Assembly (NCBI RefSeq): GCF_022201045.2
Contig: NC_068557.1
Location: forward strand, 29,613,501-29,677,500
Direction: 5' to 3'
Source: Citrus sinensis
Lineage: Eukaryota; Streptophyta; Magnoliopsida; Sapindales; Rutaceae
Length of the DNA: 64,000 nt
Below are positions 28,601 to 41,000 of the stretch, in pieces. The notes under the pieces are model-generated. The model made no database searches, was not told the DNA's origin, and saw only the letters and a program-made list of their open reading frames with translations. Each line of letters starts with the position of its first letter. The first letter of the stretch is position 1. Made by a program: the position numbers and the translations under genes.

Positions 28601-30321
28601 TTCTTGAAGTTCATATTCCTCTGCAAACATAAGATCTGTGGCCCTATAAACATTAAGCATCACACTTGAAAAGTATTCAGGGTTCTTTTCAATTTCGTCT
28701 AGAATTTCCGGATTATTTAAAAACCAACAGAAAGTCCCTGGAAGGCAAAATCAGCTGGTTAATTAGCACATTCAATTATACATACAACACCATTCGACAA
28801 GAAACTTAAAAACAAATAACCGTATTCATACATGGTGATACACTATAACCATGCATCCGAAGAAGCTGAAACGCTAAAGAGTCTTTGTAGAGCTGTGTTG
28901 GTTCTGAATTTATCGGTTTTGCGGACAATTCCTCATTCTTGTAATTCCTGAAAATACAAAAAATAATTAGCTAGAATAATTAGCTTAATTAATTAGACAA
29001 TCGATTTCGAGGGCACGTTAACATAATGGTACAAATTGATTTCTTAATAACACCTCCGTAGTACCTATAAACTTGTGCTAAAACGTCTTTAATCTCTTGG
29101 AGGAAATGCTCTGCTAACCCCAACCTTTGCAATTGATTAACGATGCAAAGCTTCATCAAATCTTCATCTATGGGGTACAAAGGTGGAACTGCCCAGCTCG
29201 AATACAGATTATTATCAGAAAAAACTAATAATAATAATAAAACATTAAAAAAAAAAGAATGAATTTTTTTGATTTTATTTACAACAGATCGGCACATGTT
29301 TGATTGCTTAATTACCTCCATCATCGGCACATGTTTGAACAAGAGATTGGAGGTAAGCTAAACATTTATCGTTCCCTGTAGCCATGTATGCACGTGCTGT
29401 GGCGGAGGGAGAGTGGAATAAAGAGCCGTCGAAACTCAGGCGCTTAGCTATTTGTTCTTGATGAGCATCATACAATGGAGGCAATGCTTCAAGATATGCT
29501 AATAGAGGAGGATAATGGTTCTTCCCCACAAGTTCCTCACTACAAAAATAATCAATTCATTAGCAGAGTGCATAAAAATTATTGTTATACTTATATATAT
29601 GCTCTTTCATTAATTAAAAATTAACTTAATCAGTTATGAACATGCATGCAGAGCTGGGGAACCTGTCAAGAATTTGCTGCCGCTGGTTTAAAATATCTAT
29701 CACTGCTCCTCTTATTGGATGGGGAAAGACAATCTCTAGACCAACTGCAGAAGCAAGTTCGAGCATTGCAGGAAAAACAATAGCGAACCAACGAGGACGC
29801 TGCTCATAGTTATTGTCTCCAACGAGCTTCTCCACATTTGCTCTGACATAGTCTAAACCTGAAATATGTACGTCAATTTTAATAAACTAGCTTGCTAATT
29901 CTTGAATATTTGATTCGCATTATTATTATTATTTGATTGATCGAGCTAGAGGTACACATGACAAGAATGAATGAAGTTCAGTAAGCCCACCATTTTGTAT
30001 TTGATGAGGGTTTCCAGAATTCCAGCGTTTGAGAACAATAATGCAAGCAAGAGTTGCAGGAAGAGACTCAATGGTATTGTTACCATGGCCATCTAACTCT
30101 CCCCAGCTCCCATCTTCTCTTTGGTTATTAAGCACCCAATTCAAGCAATTCTCGAACATGGGTCTCGAAAATGGTTGCTCCGAATCTGGAATCATGGCTA
30201 ACCATGCTGTGTCGTAAGCAGAAGGAGAAACAAACGAGTTTGGATAATCGATGTTCGAAAACATCCCTCCTTTGATCTCTTTAACTAATGCCTGAATATT
30301 GCAAAGCTGTGGAAGTTCCAT
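25656..30321 (-). CDS. Terpene synthase, TPS-e/f subfamily (linalool / geranyllinalool synthase-like), 12 exons
   Basis: Exons in gene order: 30321-29991, 29858-29663, 29539-29316, 29188-29065, 28947-28832, 28737-28508, 27733-27618, 27513-27415, 27297-27076, 26764-26635, 26508-26263, 26177-25656. Phases agree throughout, giving 851 aa. Residues 1-50 contain SPSAYDTAWLAMIP, and QREDGSWGE follows; YPIDEDLMKLCIVNQLQRLGL marks the alpha-helical N-terminal half. The class I site has DDFFD at residues 532-536 (27126-27140) and the second metal motif NDIQSYQKE at 672-680. No class II DXDD motif was seen, so it should ionise a linear prenyl diphosphate. No transit peptide is evident at the N-terminus, as in TPS-f proteins that make (E,E)-geranyllinalool or S-linalool. 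The exact substrate (C10, C15 or C20) cannot be told. The frame has a longer upstream non-ATG extension; the first ATG at 30321 is preferred. Confidence 0.93.
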
Positions 30322-30405
30322 GATGACTATTAACTTCAAAAAACAATAGGAATTTGAACTTCTTCTCTTTCAGTTGTGGTGTATCTAATGCTCGAGAAAT
30401 TAATG

Positions 30406-30415
30406 CTATTTATAG
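30406..30415 (-). promoter_or_regulatory. TATA box of the terpene synthase gene
   Basis: CTATAAATAG on the minus strand, 84 bp upstream of the ATG; the spacing suits a transcription start around 30375-30380. Confidence 0.7.
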
Positions 30416-30504
30416 AAGCTCTGGCTAGTTGAGTAAAACGTGAATCATGCACTATTTCTTAGACGTATTGCGTATGACTTATTTGCTTCACTCGTTATAT
30501 ATAC

Positions 30505-30600
30505 GTCATACGTGGATCGATTGTGATAGAGAAGACAAAATTAGTAAACTAGATTTCGGTCATAGGACAATTCGAAATCAAATTTTGACTATATAACAAA
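30505..30600. repeat. Upstream segment of the terpene synthase, shared with 33.0 kb
   Basis: Contains CGTGGATCGATTGTGATAGA and CGGTCATAGGACAATTCGAA, both repeated at 32997-33090 with few changes. This is the distal promoter region, about 90-190 bp above the TATA box. Confidence 0.8.
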
Positions 30601-31924
30601 GAAAGTTATGCATTAATGCTCAAACACAAATATTATGTCTTTAACATTGCTCAAACATAAATATTTTTTTTAGGTACAGCTATTATCCAACCATGATTTG
30701 GTACCTCATTTTTCGTTTTTTTGTGATCCAACCATTAGATTCAACCCAAGAGTTACAAAAATTATTTCAACGGCAAGGATTCAATTATATGATTATTAAT
30801 ATTGTACCCCCTCATTTTTTTTTGAAAATTATATGGAAATGTTAGTTTTCAAAATTTTTACACATAAGTCTATTAAAATATTTTATTATCTTTATATGGA
30901 TTAAGGGTAATTTAGTAAATGAACATAATTAACTATTAAAAATATGGATGGATTATTTTAACTTGCTAAAAGTACTCTCCACATCCATTTACTAAAAATA
31001 TCAATTGGCTTACAATATTGTAATCTTGTGTTTAGTATACAGGATTAGACAAAGTTTTATATAAGTTTTGACAAAATTAAAATGAAATAAATAAATATTA
31101 AACAAGTACTTGAATGGTAATTTAAGTTTCATTATAGAGTTTATAAATGCTATTTTCAAAATAATAGATTTCTCTATGCAAATTTGAAATTATATAAGAT
31201 TATTTATACCTTATCACATATATAGAGCTGACATAATATTGAGAAAAATATAATCTCAATTATTTACTTAATGTGAAAACAAATAAATTGTACAATATTT
31301 ATTCTATTACTAAAATTTAAAGTTGTAAAGAATGGAACTTAAATTTAAAATTGTAAAGAGTGAATAATAACTTAAATTAATGGATTATGGGAGAATTATC
31401 TTTAAAATAAATTAAGATTAACTAACTTTTAAGGCTTCTAATATAGTCTTTTTATCTCGTGTTGTTAACATAAGATAAAAATTTTAGTGTAAAATATTTA
31501 TCCTAAAAATCTCTTTAAGGTAAAAATATCATTATCATATGATAATTTGGTAGGTCTAAGTTGTGTTATTCTTAGTTTACTTATTTATACCAAACACTAT
31601 ATTAGGATTGAATTTTACTAAAATAAGTCTATCCCACCATGTTTAATCGCATTTAGTAGGTTCTAATTGTTTATATCTTATTATAGAAAGTAAAATGCAG
31701 CTCCTTTGTTATTACATTGGTAAAGAAGAAAACATAAATACAATGAATATCTTTTAAGAGAAGCATTATTTTTATGAGATTTGTGTTTAAGAAATTAATT
31801 TAATTTATGTGATTAAAAATCTCTCTATTTTTTTTTATATTTTAGAAGAATTATATGTTTGAAAATGAATAAGTTAAGATTTAAAGAATGACATATTGAT
31901 TGAGAAAGAGATAGAGATAATGAT

Positions 31925-32155
31925 TTTTTTTAAGAATTTTAAAATTATTATATTTAATTGAGGCTTATTATATAAAATTATTATTTTTATTATTTACAGA
32001 AAATAGCATCGATTATTGAAGAGAATGTCAAATAAATTTTTTAGAAATTTAAAATTATTATATTTTGCTTGGGGCTTATTATGTAAGATTTTTAAATTTA
32101 TAGTTTTTATTATTTATAGAAAACAATAAGGCTGCTAAAGAAAATGTCAAAATTG
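31925..32155. repeat. Two-copy imperfect tandem repeat, about 110-bp period
   Basis: Both units contain TTTTAGAAATTTAAAATTATTA-like and GGCTTATTAT words followed by TTATTTA-AGAAAA and GAAAATGTCAA. Units are about 31925-32035 and 32036-32155. Confidence 0.65.
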
Positions 32156-32674
32156 AGTGTTTGGTACAACCAAGGCAACATAGTTTTGTCCCTTAGAGCA
32201 TATCCAAAAGACTTTTTAGATTTTACTCTTCAAATATCAATTTGCTTACTGATGTGGGAAATAAATGGATGGAAAAATACAGTCTCCTCCAAAAGACTCA
32301 TCAAATAATAATAAGTTAACATTATTTTAATAAAATATTTCCACTATTAAATTGAATTGTTGTTATGTTTTTTTAAAGGAAACATAAATAATAATTATTG
32401 CAGTCTTATCTTTTTAATAAATAATAATAAAATATTAATAGAAGAGGGAGAAACTCACTCGGCAATATTGAAGAGTGAGAAACAAATCTTATTTGAAAAA
32501 TCTAAATTAACATATCTTTTGGAGTGTTTAATATTGATATGACTTATCAAATAAGAAGTATAATTTTATTTGAAAAATCTTTTGGAAATGCTCTTATATT
32601 TTTTATTTTTTACTCCAGAACATTAGATACGATAAGAATTTAACTAGATTTTAACATATAAAATCAGAATATTT

Positions 32675-33640
32675 ATAATTTATCAAGAATTTTTATTTTA
32701 TTTTCTTTAAAATCTATCTGTCAAACAGTAGGTTTTTTTTTTTTTTTTCTTTAGTACGCTACCGTATTATCAAACAACGATTATGGACTAAAGGAAATCA
32801 ATTCCACCAATATTCTATATATGTAAAAAAATAAGCCTTAAATTATCTAAGTTTTTTTTGCTGCTCACCCTCTCAAATTCTCGTTCTCGACTCTCAACTA
32901 ATGATATTATTGTCATTACTATTTTCTTAAGACAATGTAAAACTAGACATATCACAGGTTACTGAATTTGCTCCGCCCATCATGCATGCGTGGTGGGCGT
33001 GGATCGATTGTGATAGAATAGACAAGACAAAATTAGAAAACTAGCCAGGTCTCGGTCATAGGACGATTCGAAATCAGTTTCTTATTATATAATAATGACA
33101 TTAATGTGCGCAGTTAACATATAACAATAAAACAAAAATGAGCTAATTAAGAATAAATGAACCACGTGGAAACAACGAAATTTCAATGCCGTTAATAAAA
33201 ATAATCTTTTTGGGCAAAAGTGACAATTATTCGATTAAGATTTGTTTGTATAACGTAATGATTTGTTTGTATAACTTAAGAATTTAATTGCATTTTAACA
33301 TTAAAAAAATCAAAAGATTTTGTAATTATCAAGAATTTTTGTTCTTTTTTCTTATTCTTTAAAATCGATCTCTCAAATAGTAGATTCTGTATTTTTAGTA
33401 TGCCGCATATATAATTAAACAAGTATTGACTAAAGGAAACCAATCTCACCGATATTCTATATATGTTAAAAATATTCTATACTATTCTATTACTTATTTC
33501 TTTACTAAAAATTTTAACTTTAAGTTACATGAAATATAACTTAAGTAAACTATAAAAAATAAACTTCAAATTATCGAAGTGTTTTGTTGCTGACCCTCAA
33601 ACTTTTATTTTTGACTCTCAACTAAAGATAGATTAAGATT
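32675..33640. repeat. Direct duplication of about 250-320 bp (two diverged units)
   Basis: 32675-32935 and 33318-33640 share, in the same order, TATCAAGAATTTTT, CTTTAAAATC, TCAAA.AGTAG, GACTAAAGGAAA, ATATTCTATATATGT, TTGCTGC/TTGCTGA-CCCTC and GACTCTCAACTAA. The intervening DNA includes the copy of the terpene synthase upstream segment, so this belongs to the local duplication history. Confidence 0.7.
32997..33090. repeat. Second copy of the terpene synthase upstream segment
   Basis: Matches 30505-30600 (shared CGTGGATCGATTGTGATAGA and GGTCATAGGAC.ATTCGAAATCA). No terpene synthase exon lies on its downstream side, so it is an orphan promoter fragment. Confidence 0.78.
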
Positions 33641-33764
33641 TTTATTATGAAGTTTAGATTGTCAACTACAACGTGTATGTATGTAGGTAGGTAGGGTGTG
33701 TGTGTAATTGGAAGTTTTAAATGATAATTAAGCAGAATTTTTGTAACAAGCAGTGCTACATTTT

Positions 33765-34320
33765 AGATGGGCTGAGCAAAAAATCCTGGGTTGGCCTGAC
33801 TAGGTCAGGCCCGTGGGCATTGGACCAGCCCTCTTGGACAAGGGCTAAAGTAAAAAAAAGCTAGGCCCTCTATTTCTTTTAAAATAAATTATAAATTAGA
33901 ATTAAAAAAATTAAATTTTAAAAAATAATAAGAAAAAAAAAACTTAAATCTCTAGTTCATAAACCAATTATAATTCAAAAAATTTAAAATTATAATACTG
34001 AACCCTCTCTTAAGCGTTAATTCATTAAGAGGGTACTGGAATTATAGAATCCAATATTAAAAAATTAAACCTCTAAGCTTTTATTTGCTTTATTTTCTTT
34101 ATTTATTGTTTTATTTTAATATTTTTTTTTCTTTAATTTATTATTGATTAAAATAACTTGTTGATTATTAACTCATTTTATATTTCCAACAATTAAAAAA
34201 TAAAAAATTAAGTGAAAACTTAAACCTACAGTGGGCCCAACCTGGGCCCGACCCTTCTCCTAAAATGGACTTAGACTTGGATTTGAAAAAGACCGGCCCA
34301 AATCGGCAAACTCTCGATCT
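33765..34320. repeat. Transposon-like repeat, copy 2
   Basis: GC-richer ends (GGGCTGAGC... and ...GTGGGCCCAACCTGGGCCC) surround an AT-rich core. The core and right arm match 880-1310. The layout fits a non-autonomous DNA transposon, but the family and target duplication are undetermined. Confidence 0.5.
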
Positions 34321-35538
34321 AGTCCACAGGAATGTTGTTTTCAATCTACGGGTCCCTGAATACTAATAGGAGTCTGACAAGGTAATTTATTCGTTGCATG
34401 CATGCACACTAAAAGCAGAAGGAATCAAGAGTGGCTATCAGCTCATTGCTGAGGTCATAATTGAAATAGAAATGTTGAATTAGTGCTATTGCTAATTGTG
34501 GATCACGTGGTCCCCTAATTTAGTGCTATTGATCCTTTTTCCGAGTTTTATCTTATGTAATGCTTTTATATACATAATTAAGAGAGATATATTTATTCTA
34601 AAAAAAAATGAGGATATCAGTAAAAATTAAAAAATATATATATTTAATATATTAACAGATAAAAAGAATATAATTTTTAATAAATTAAAATATGTATTTT
34701 TTTATATTGTAATGGTATTCTCACTTTAAAGATATCCTCATTATAGAAAGATTATTTTTATATATGAAAAAATTTCAATATTAAAATCAGGGATAACTTA
34801 CACGTTATTATGTATTATAAAACATGATATTTAATTCTATACATAATTAGCAGTTTTCATTGGGAAAAAAAAAAAAAAAAAAAACCAACCAAAAAGAAGG
34901 AGAGTATTCTATACATAATAAAGTCATAATAACTTTAACAAAGCTCATACATGTAAGTTTGGAGAAGCAATTGTGTGGGACATACTACAGTGGGTCCCGA
35001 AGTGGGACATACTAATAGAGGAGCATAGCCAATACATAAAGTCGTAATAACTTAAAAAATAACGTGTAAATACATGTAACACGATACATAATAAAGCCAT
35101 CGTCAATGCATAATAATAGTCATAATATCTGAGATTAAGTCTACGCATGTAACACGACACATGTTATAAAAATGATAGGAATTGAAGTTCGACTCAATAT
35201 TATTATGTATAGATTTTGTTCCTTGACGGTGGAGAATGAAAGTTGCTTCACAAATATTTCATTATGGATCTATCTTTGCACTGTTGTTTTGGTTAGCAAT
35301 AAAATAAATATAAGTTAATACATGGGGACAGGGTGTCTGTGCAGTGTCGTGCACGGCAGGGCGCTTAACATGCTATCAAATATCAAACGGCCCGTACAGC
35401 TGCAAAACATGTAAAATGGCAGCATTTGTATGAGATACAGCCGCAATACCCGTAATATTATGCGGCATGACCCTACCTTAATTTTATGCATTGAATTTGT
35501 GCATGTTCTGCACTCGCTTAACGTTTTATCAAACGTCA

Positions 35539-35762
35539 CCAACAAAGTGTTGGCTCTACTGACAATGGAGTCCCCTTAAGTGGCTTGACTGGGTTTGCTT
35601 CCCAGTTCGAGTCGCAGGGAAGTCGCCTTTGTTGGGAGAACCTGTGCCTCCCGGTTCGAGCAGGGACTTCTAGTATGAGTTGTGGTACGGGGTTAAAAGT
35701 GCCTCCCACAGTTGAGGTCCTCCTCAGGATACCTCGTGGATAAGACCAAAAAAAATAAAAAA
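35539..35762 (+). mobile_element. SINE-like retroelement, copy 2, with target-site duplication
   Basis: Flanked by an 18-bp direct repeat with one mismatch (35521-35538 and 35763-35780, ACGTTTTATC-A/G-ACGTCA). The 5' part carries TTGGCTCTACTGAC, which weakly resembles an A box, and GTTCGAGTC at 35605-35613 resembling a B box; the 3' end is A-rich. It shares its body with 14290-14486. A tRNA-derived SINE of about 220 bp is the best explanation. Confidence 0.82.
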
Positions 35763-35879
35763 ACGTTTTATCAGACGTCAAATGTAATCGTTTTCTTCAT
35801 TGAGTTTGTGCATGCATGTTCTGGGCTTGCCTATCGTTTTATCAAATGTGAAATCTAATCGTTTTCTTCTTTTTCTCCT

Positions 35880-36400
35880 TGTAGGTCCCTCCGCCGAAAA
35901 TAAAACTATGGCTTAAATTCGGAGACGTGTGTTCTGGACCGCTCAATTTTGAGGCAAGAATGTGCAAACTTTGCACTTGATTTTAGAAGATTCTAACTAT
36001 AGAACTCTTTTAACTTGTAAATACGTACCTGGGAACTCTTTACAGTGGAATGAGGATTCTCTAAGAGTCATGAGAATTCTCTAGAAAGAAAGATTCTGAA
36101 ATGTGGTAAACTTCGTTCCCTATAATTAAGTTTGGCACTTAGCATTTCATTCAAGTAATTCCAAGCATTCTCTACACAATCAAGCATTGTATAATAATTA
36201 TCTTATACGAACACACTCTTGTGAGTAATAATTTCTCTTCTCTTTGGTTCAATTGCTCTCTAGTCGTCTTTTTTTCTTTAGTTATTCCACAAGCATTCTA
36301 GTTTAACTAGTAAAAAGCTCAAGACTTATTTAACAACTTTAAGCGAGAGTTGTCTAAATATCGCATGAATGTGCTGCGTAAAATACTCATCTTATTCATT
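35880..36400 (+). mobile_element. Possible LTR relic
   Basis: The words AACACACTCTTGTGAGTAA, CAATTGCTCTCTAGTC and AAGCGAGAGTTGTCTAAATA resemble the R/U5 part of plant copia LTRs. No paired LTR, primer-binding site or target duplication was found. Weak call. Confidence 0.3.
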
Positions 36401-37419
36401 GTAGTAAATAAATTATGAAACTAATTATCAAAATAATCCCACCTTTTGCATTAAATTTATAATTGTTTCTTTAATGATAATTATAAAAGGAAGATAAAAG
36501 TTACAATAAAGTTTAAATAAAATTTACAATCATCTAGAATAAATTAATTAAATTTTAAACTCACAATTTCAAAACAAAATTATTATTATTAGGTAATTTA
36601 TTTGTATATCATATATAAGGATTTAATCATTTAAAGACAAGTAGGATCCATGATTTATAAAGACATTTTAGTTTAATTAAATTTATTTTATCCTTTAGAG
36701 TTAAATTATTGGCACCCTCAATAATCCTTATAAAACTCCTCTCCTGTTACAATTACATTAAACGACAAACTAAATTTAATTAAGCCACTGTATTTCTCTC
36801 TTTATAAGTATCTCTCTATAACTCTTTAGACCCACACAATTACACCAAAATCTTTTACGTTTTTGATTTCCTTACAAATGCTTTTGCATTCTTTTTTTTT
36901 TATTTAGAAAAAAATTACATAATAGCTATTTGAGTTTACTTTTAATTTTACTTAATTCATACATACATATAATTTTTTGAGTTAAATATTTATGATTTAA
37001 TCATTCAAAAATTAGTAAAAGGAAATACCTATTAATGGAGTTGGGTGGAAGAAACTTTTTTTTTTGTTTTGGTGGGGGGGGGGGGGGTTCCGAAAGAAAT
37101 GGAAAATTGGAAAATTATATTTTGGGAGTTAAAGTAGGTTGTCGAGAAAAGGGGTTTGAAAAGAAAGTTACAGGGGTGTTAATAGGCTTCCTCTAACTGT
37201 ATAATTATGATTACAAACTATGGGGTCGTACAATGACATGAAAGGGGTGTAAAAAGCAATACTGTTTATAATTGCTTGGGCTTATTCAGTTCACAACTTT
37301 GAAGCCTGGCCATATACGCTCTAGCTTGGTCAGTTGATCCAATAGTTGGGGGACGAAACGAATGGCGAGTGAAATTTATTTATTATTTTTGGGTACCAAA
37401 TTCTTTTAATTTTTGAAAG

Positions 37420-38050
37420 GATAATGTTCGTTCATTCTTGTATTTTAAGCTAAGTACTCGTTTTCATATATTTTAAAAAATATTTTGATGCACTTTTGTT
37501 ATTAAATATGTTACATTTTTGTCCTTACTTTTTCTTTACTTTTTAACAATCTAGAAACAATATTCTTGATATTAATTAATTTATCTATAAAAAGTTTCAT
37601 TAGTAAATTAACTAATAATTATTTATGAGTAAATTAGCCAATAGATATTAGTATGAAAGAACTAATATTTTTTGTATCTTTACAATAATATTGCTAGTAA
37701 CTATTTATAGATAAATTAATATCATCAATTTATAGAAATGTCAAATGTTCTTGTAACAATTAATAATTGTATATAAAAATGTAACTTACCAGATTAATCT
37801 TAAATAATAACATAAAAATTACATTAATTTTTATTTTATTTTTAAGCCAATTCGATGAATTAATATTTTTTTCTTTTCATTAATATCCTCAAGAATATTA
37901 TTGTAAGTATATTACTGTAAAATAAAAGAAAAAGTAAGGATAAGTAATATATTCAATAGTAGGGGTGTCTTGAAGTAATTTTAAAATATAGAGACTAAAC
38001 AGATTTTTAAGTCAAAATATAAAAACTAATCGAATATTTACTCTTCTAAA
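37420..38050. mobile_element. Long inverted-repeat element (MITE or MULE-like)
   Basis: The left 130 bp and the reverse complement of the right 130 bp can be aligned: TATTTTAAGCTAAGTACTCG versus TATTTTGACTTAAAAATCTG, then ATATATTTTAAAA, and GTCCTTACTTTTTCTTT versus ATCCTTACTTTTTCTTT. The interior is AT-rich and itself folds around TTTATAGATAAATTAAT words. No coding capacity. Confidence 0.65.
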
Positions 38051-41000
38051 AATATTTGTAAATTTGTATCCTCTCTTCAATTCTTTTTCCTTCAGTCTTT
38101 CTGCTGCTCGGCACCTCTTCGGTTCTTCCTTCTTTGCGAAGTTATGTTTATGTAGTTTATAAACTTTGATGTATTGTTATTCTTGACACGGACCCTTTTT
38201 TTTTTTTTTTGGGCACTGTATTTAACATAAGCCATGAATTATATGAGGACTTTGGGCCATAGATATACCAATTTAAAACCTAGCCCATGCAATTTCATAT
38301 TTTTCCACATATTTTTGGAATCGCTCGCATATTACATTCTTATTTGAATAATTCAATTTGATCTTCTCTCTTGATTTAAATTATATGTAACTCGAGTCTG
38401 ATAATTCGTATTATCAGAGTTAATAACTTATGGCGTACTAGATCAAAATTCCCGACTTATATATGTGTGTGTGAAAAAGGGAAATTATCAATTATTCCTA
38501 CTGCTTGTAACATGTATAATGTATTACTAACCTCCTAATATTTCTCTATACTTGATCAGCCCCTTACTTTCACTTTCGTAAAAGTTTAAGTCTATGTTTA
38601 GTATAGTTTATCTAATAACGATAAGTTCTTATTTAGTCTCATAAGCTCTTATTAAAATTTTCATTATTATTTACTTGTTTTTTACTAAAAATTTGAAGAT
38701 TAAATAAGTTATTTTTTCTCTATAAGTAAAAGCTTAAAATTTTAATTTTTGAGAGTAGAGGTTGAAAAGTTTTTTTTTTAAACATTAAAATATTTAAAAT
38801 ATCTTTTATTTATTTGACAATCTTATTTCATTATTTTTATAACATAACTTTAAACAACTTGTCTATTAAAGTAATTTTATAATTTTTAATAAAAGTTCTC
38901 ATTGACAATCAAATAACTAAATTTTTTTGAGTAAAAACTTTACTGGTAAAAACTCTACTAACAAAAATTTTACTTAAATAAATTTTACTTGAAAAATTAT
39001 ACCAAATTGAGCCTTTAAGTTCTTTTCTAAGGTTAAAATTGTATTTCGAATTACTTTAAATTCAAAAATTAAGTGAGACAAATTTAGCCCACCAAAAGAG
39101 TACCACTACTACCCGTAAATTTTCATTACAACCGCGATCATATTTTAAAAATGAAAAAATTTCTTTACAAACCCTAAACCTAAAACTTTTACACTTAATT
39201 CTTGTTTTCTCCTCCTTTATTATTCTATATCTTCTACTCTCAAGCCTTATTCATGTGGCACTGATTATTGATGATCGATGGCAACAAATAAACATTGCCA
39301 AGTAGATATTTTCATAGAAGTTGAAATGATGCAAAAATTGAACAGAATCATAATTAGCTTGAAAAGTGAAATTGTTTGCTGACTCCAAAATTTTTGAATG
39401 GTTTGTCAAAACTCAACATCATTCGTCATCATCTTCATTTATCAACATCTCCATTGAAACTCCTTTTCTACTCGAAAACTGGTAACTTAACTGCGGTCGG
39501 TATGCTATTACAAACTTTTCAAAACCAAAAAAGTAAAATATAATTTCTGATAAAATCATAAGATTTTCAATTTTGGTGATGGAAAAAGATAGGATAAATA
39601 TTTGAGCAACGATTTAATTCTTAACATTATTGGTGGCATCAATATATGTTTAATCTTGGAGTTGACCATTGCATATTGTGATGAGTTTAGCAGTGGTGGC
39701 GTTAGTTTTTACAGGGAGTCTCGAAAGGGATTATTAAAAAAAAAATTATTTATGTGAAAAAAAAATTAAAATGAAAGAAAAATATATAATTTTATTTTTT
39801 TGTACTAAAAACTTTAACTTTTAATATAATATACTTTCTGACATATAGACCTATTACCACCTTGTTTATAAGGGTGAATATGTAAAAGAACAAAAAGATG
39901 TTCTATTTAATGAAAATTCGGGGGTGACCAAGTATTAGAAAAATAGTAGACAATTAAGTGGTACATACTTCAAAAAATAAGAGTGTAATTAATATTTTTC
40001 TATATTTAATTATGGAGGATTTGCTCGAAATATCGAGACAAAGACAAAGTAATTGAGCATAGTACAAGAGGATAAAATGTAATTTTCGTTCCCTCTATCT
40101 TTTTAAATGAAGTTACACGGTAGGTTAGTAGCTATTTGTATTCTATTTTTTTCTATTAGTATTATTTATTAAAAAAAAATTGGCTATATGTATTGTTAAA
40201 GAGTGCTTTCGTCCTCTTTCCAAAGAAAGGAAAATGTTTTAAGATTATAAAAATGAGTTTAATTTTTTCGATAATAAGATATGATTCCTCTCTTTGTGAT
40301 TAGGTGGTCTGTAATCAAGCTGTTGGCATAATAAATTACCTCTGTTGCGACATTTGCAAGCTTTCCCTTTCGTATCACTACATAAAAGAGAACAACGCCC
40401 TCTTGGTCTAATCAAAATAATGTGATATTAAAAATCTTCTCCTCTAAATATAGTATGTAAACCACTTTTTTTTTTTTGGAGGAATTAAGTTTTTAGATGT
40501 TCTAAATCCATAAAATTTAGGTGGTTTTTTAATGTCTATTTAATGATAATATCAAAAAAAGATAAATCTGACTACAAAATGAAATAAACTAACATAAGTT
40601 ACTTTACCCTAGCGTTTTGAAAATGATAAAATGCTAAATAAATTGATGTGTCCCAAAAAGTATTGAGTTTTTCCTTCTTTTTTTTTCTTTTCCCTTAAGA
40701 ACCTTTCCTTGAAGGTTCTAACATGAGATATATTGAAAGCATCTACAACAGGAGGAAAAAACAAGATAAATTAGGATAATAACTTCTAAATTCCTAAAGT
40801 TTTACTTTAGATAAAAAAATCCCTTTATATTTTAATAAAATTAGAACATATCGACACTTATAATAAAAAAATTTACTAGAACATCTTAGAATAAATTTTT
40901 TTACCAAAACCTCTTGGATCAACTCTTTGATTGTACAATTTGAGAATCTGATCTCATGATGGATTAAATTTACTTTCAAATAATTAAAAGAAAATCACCA

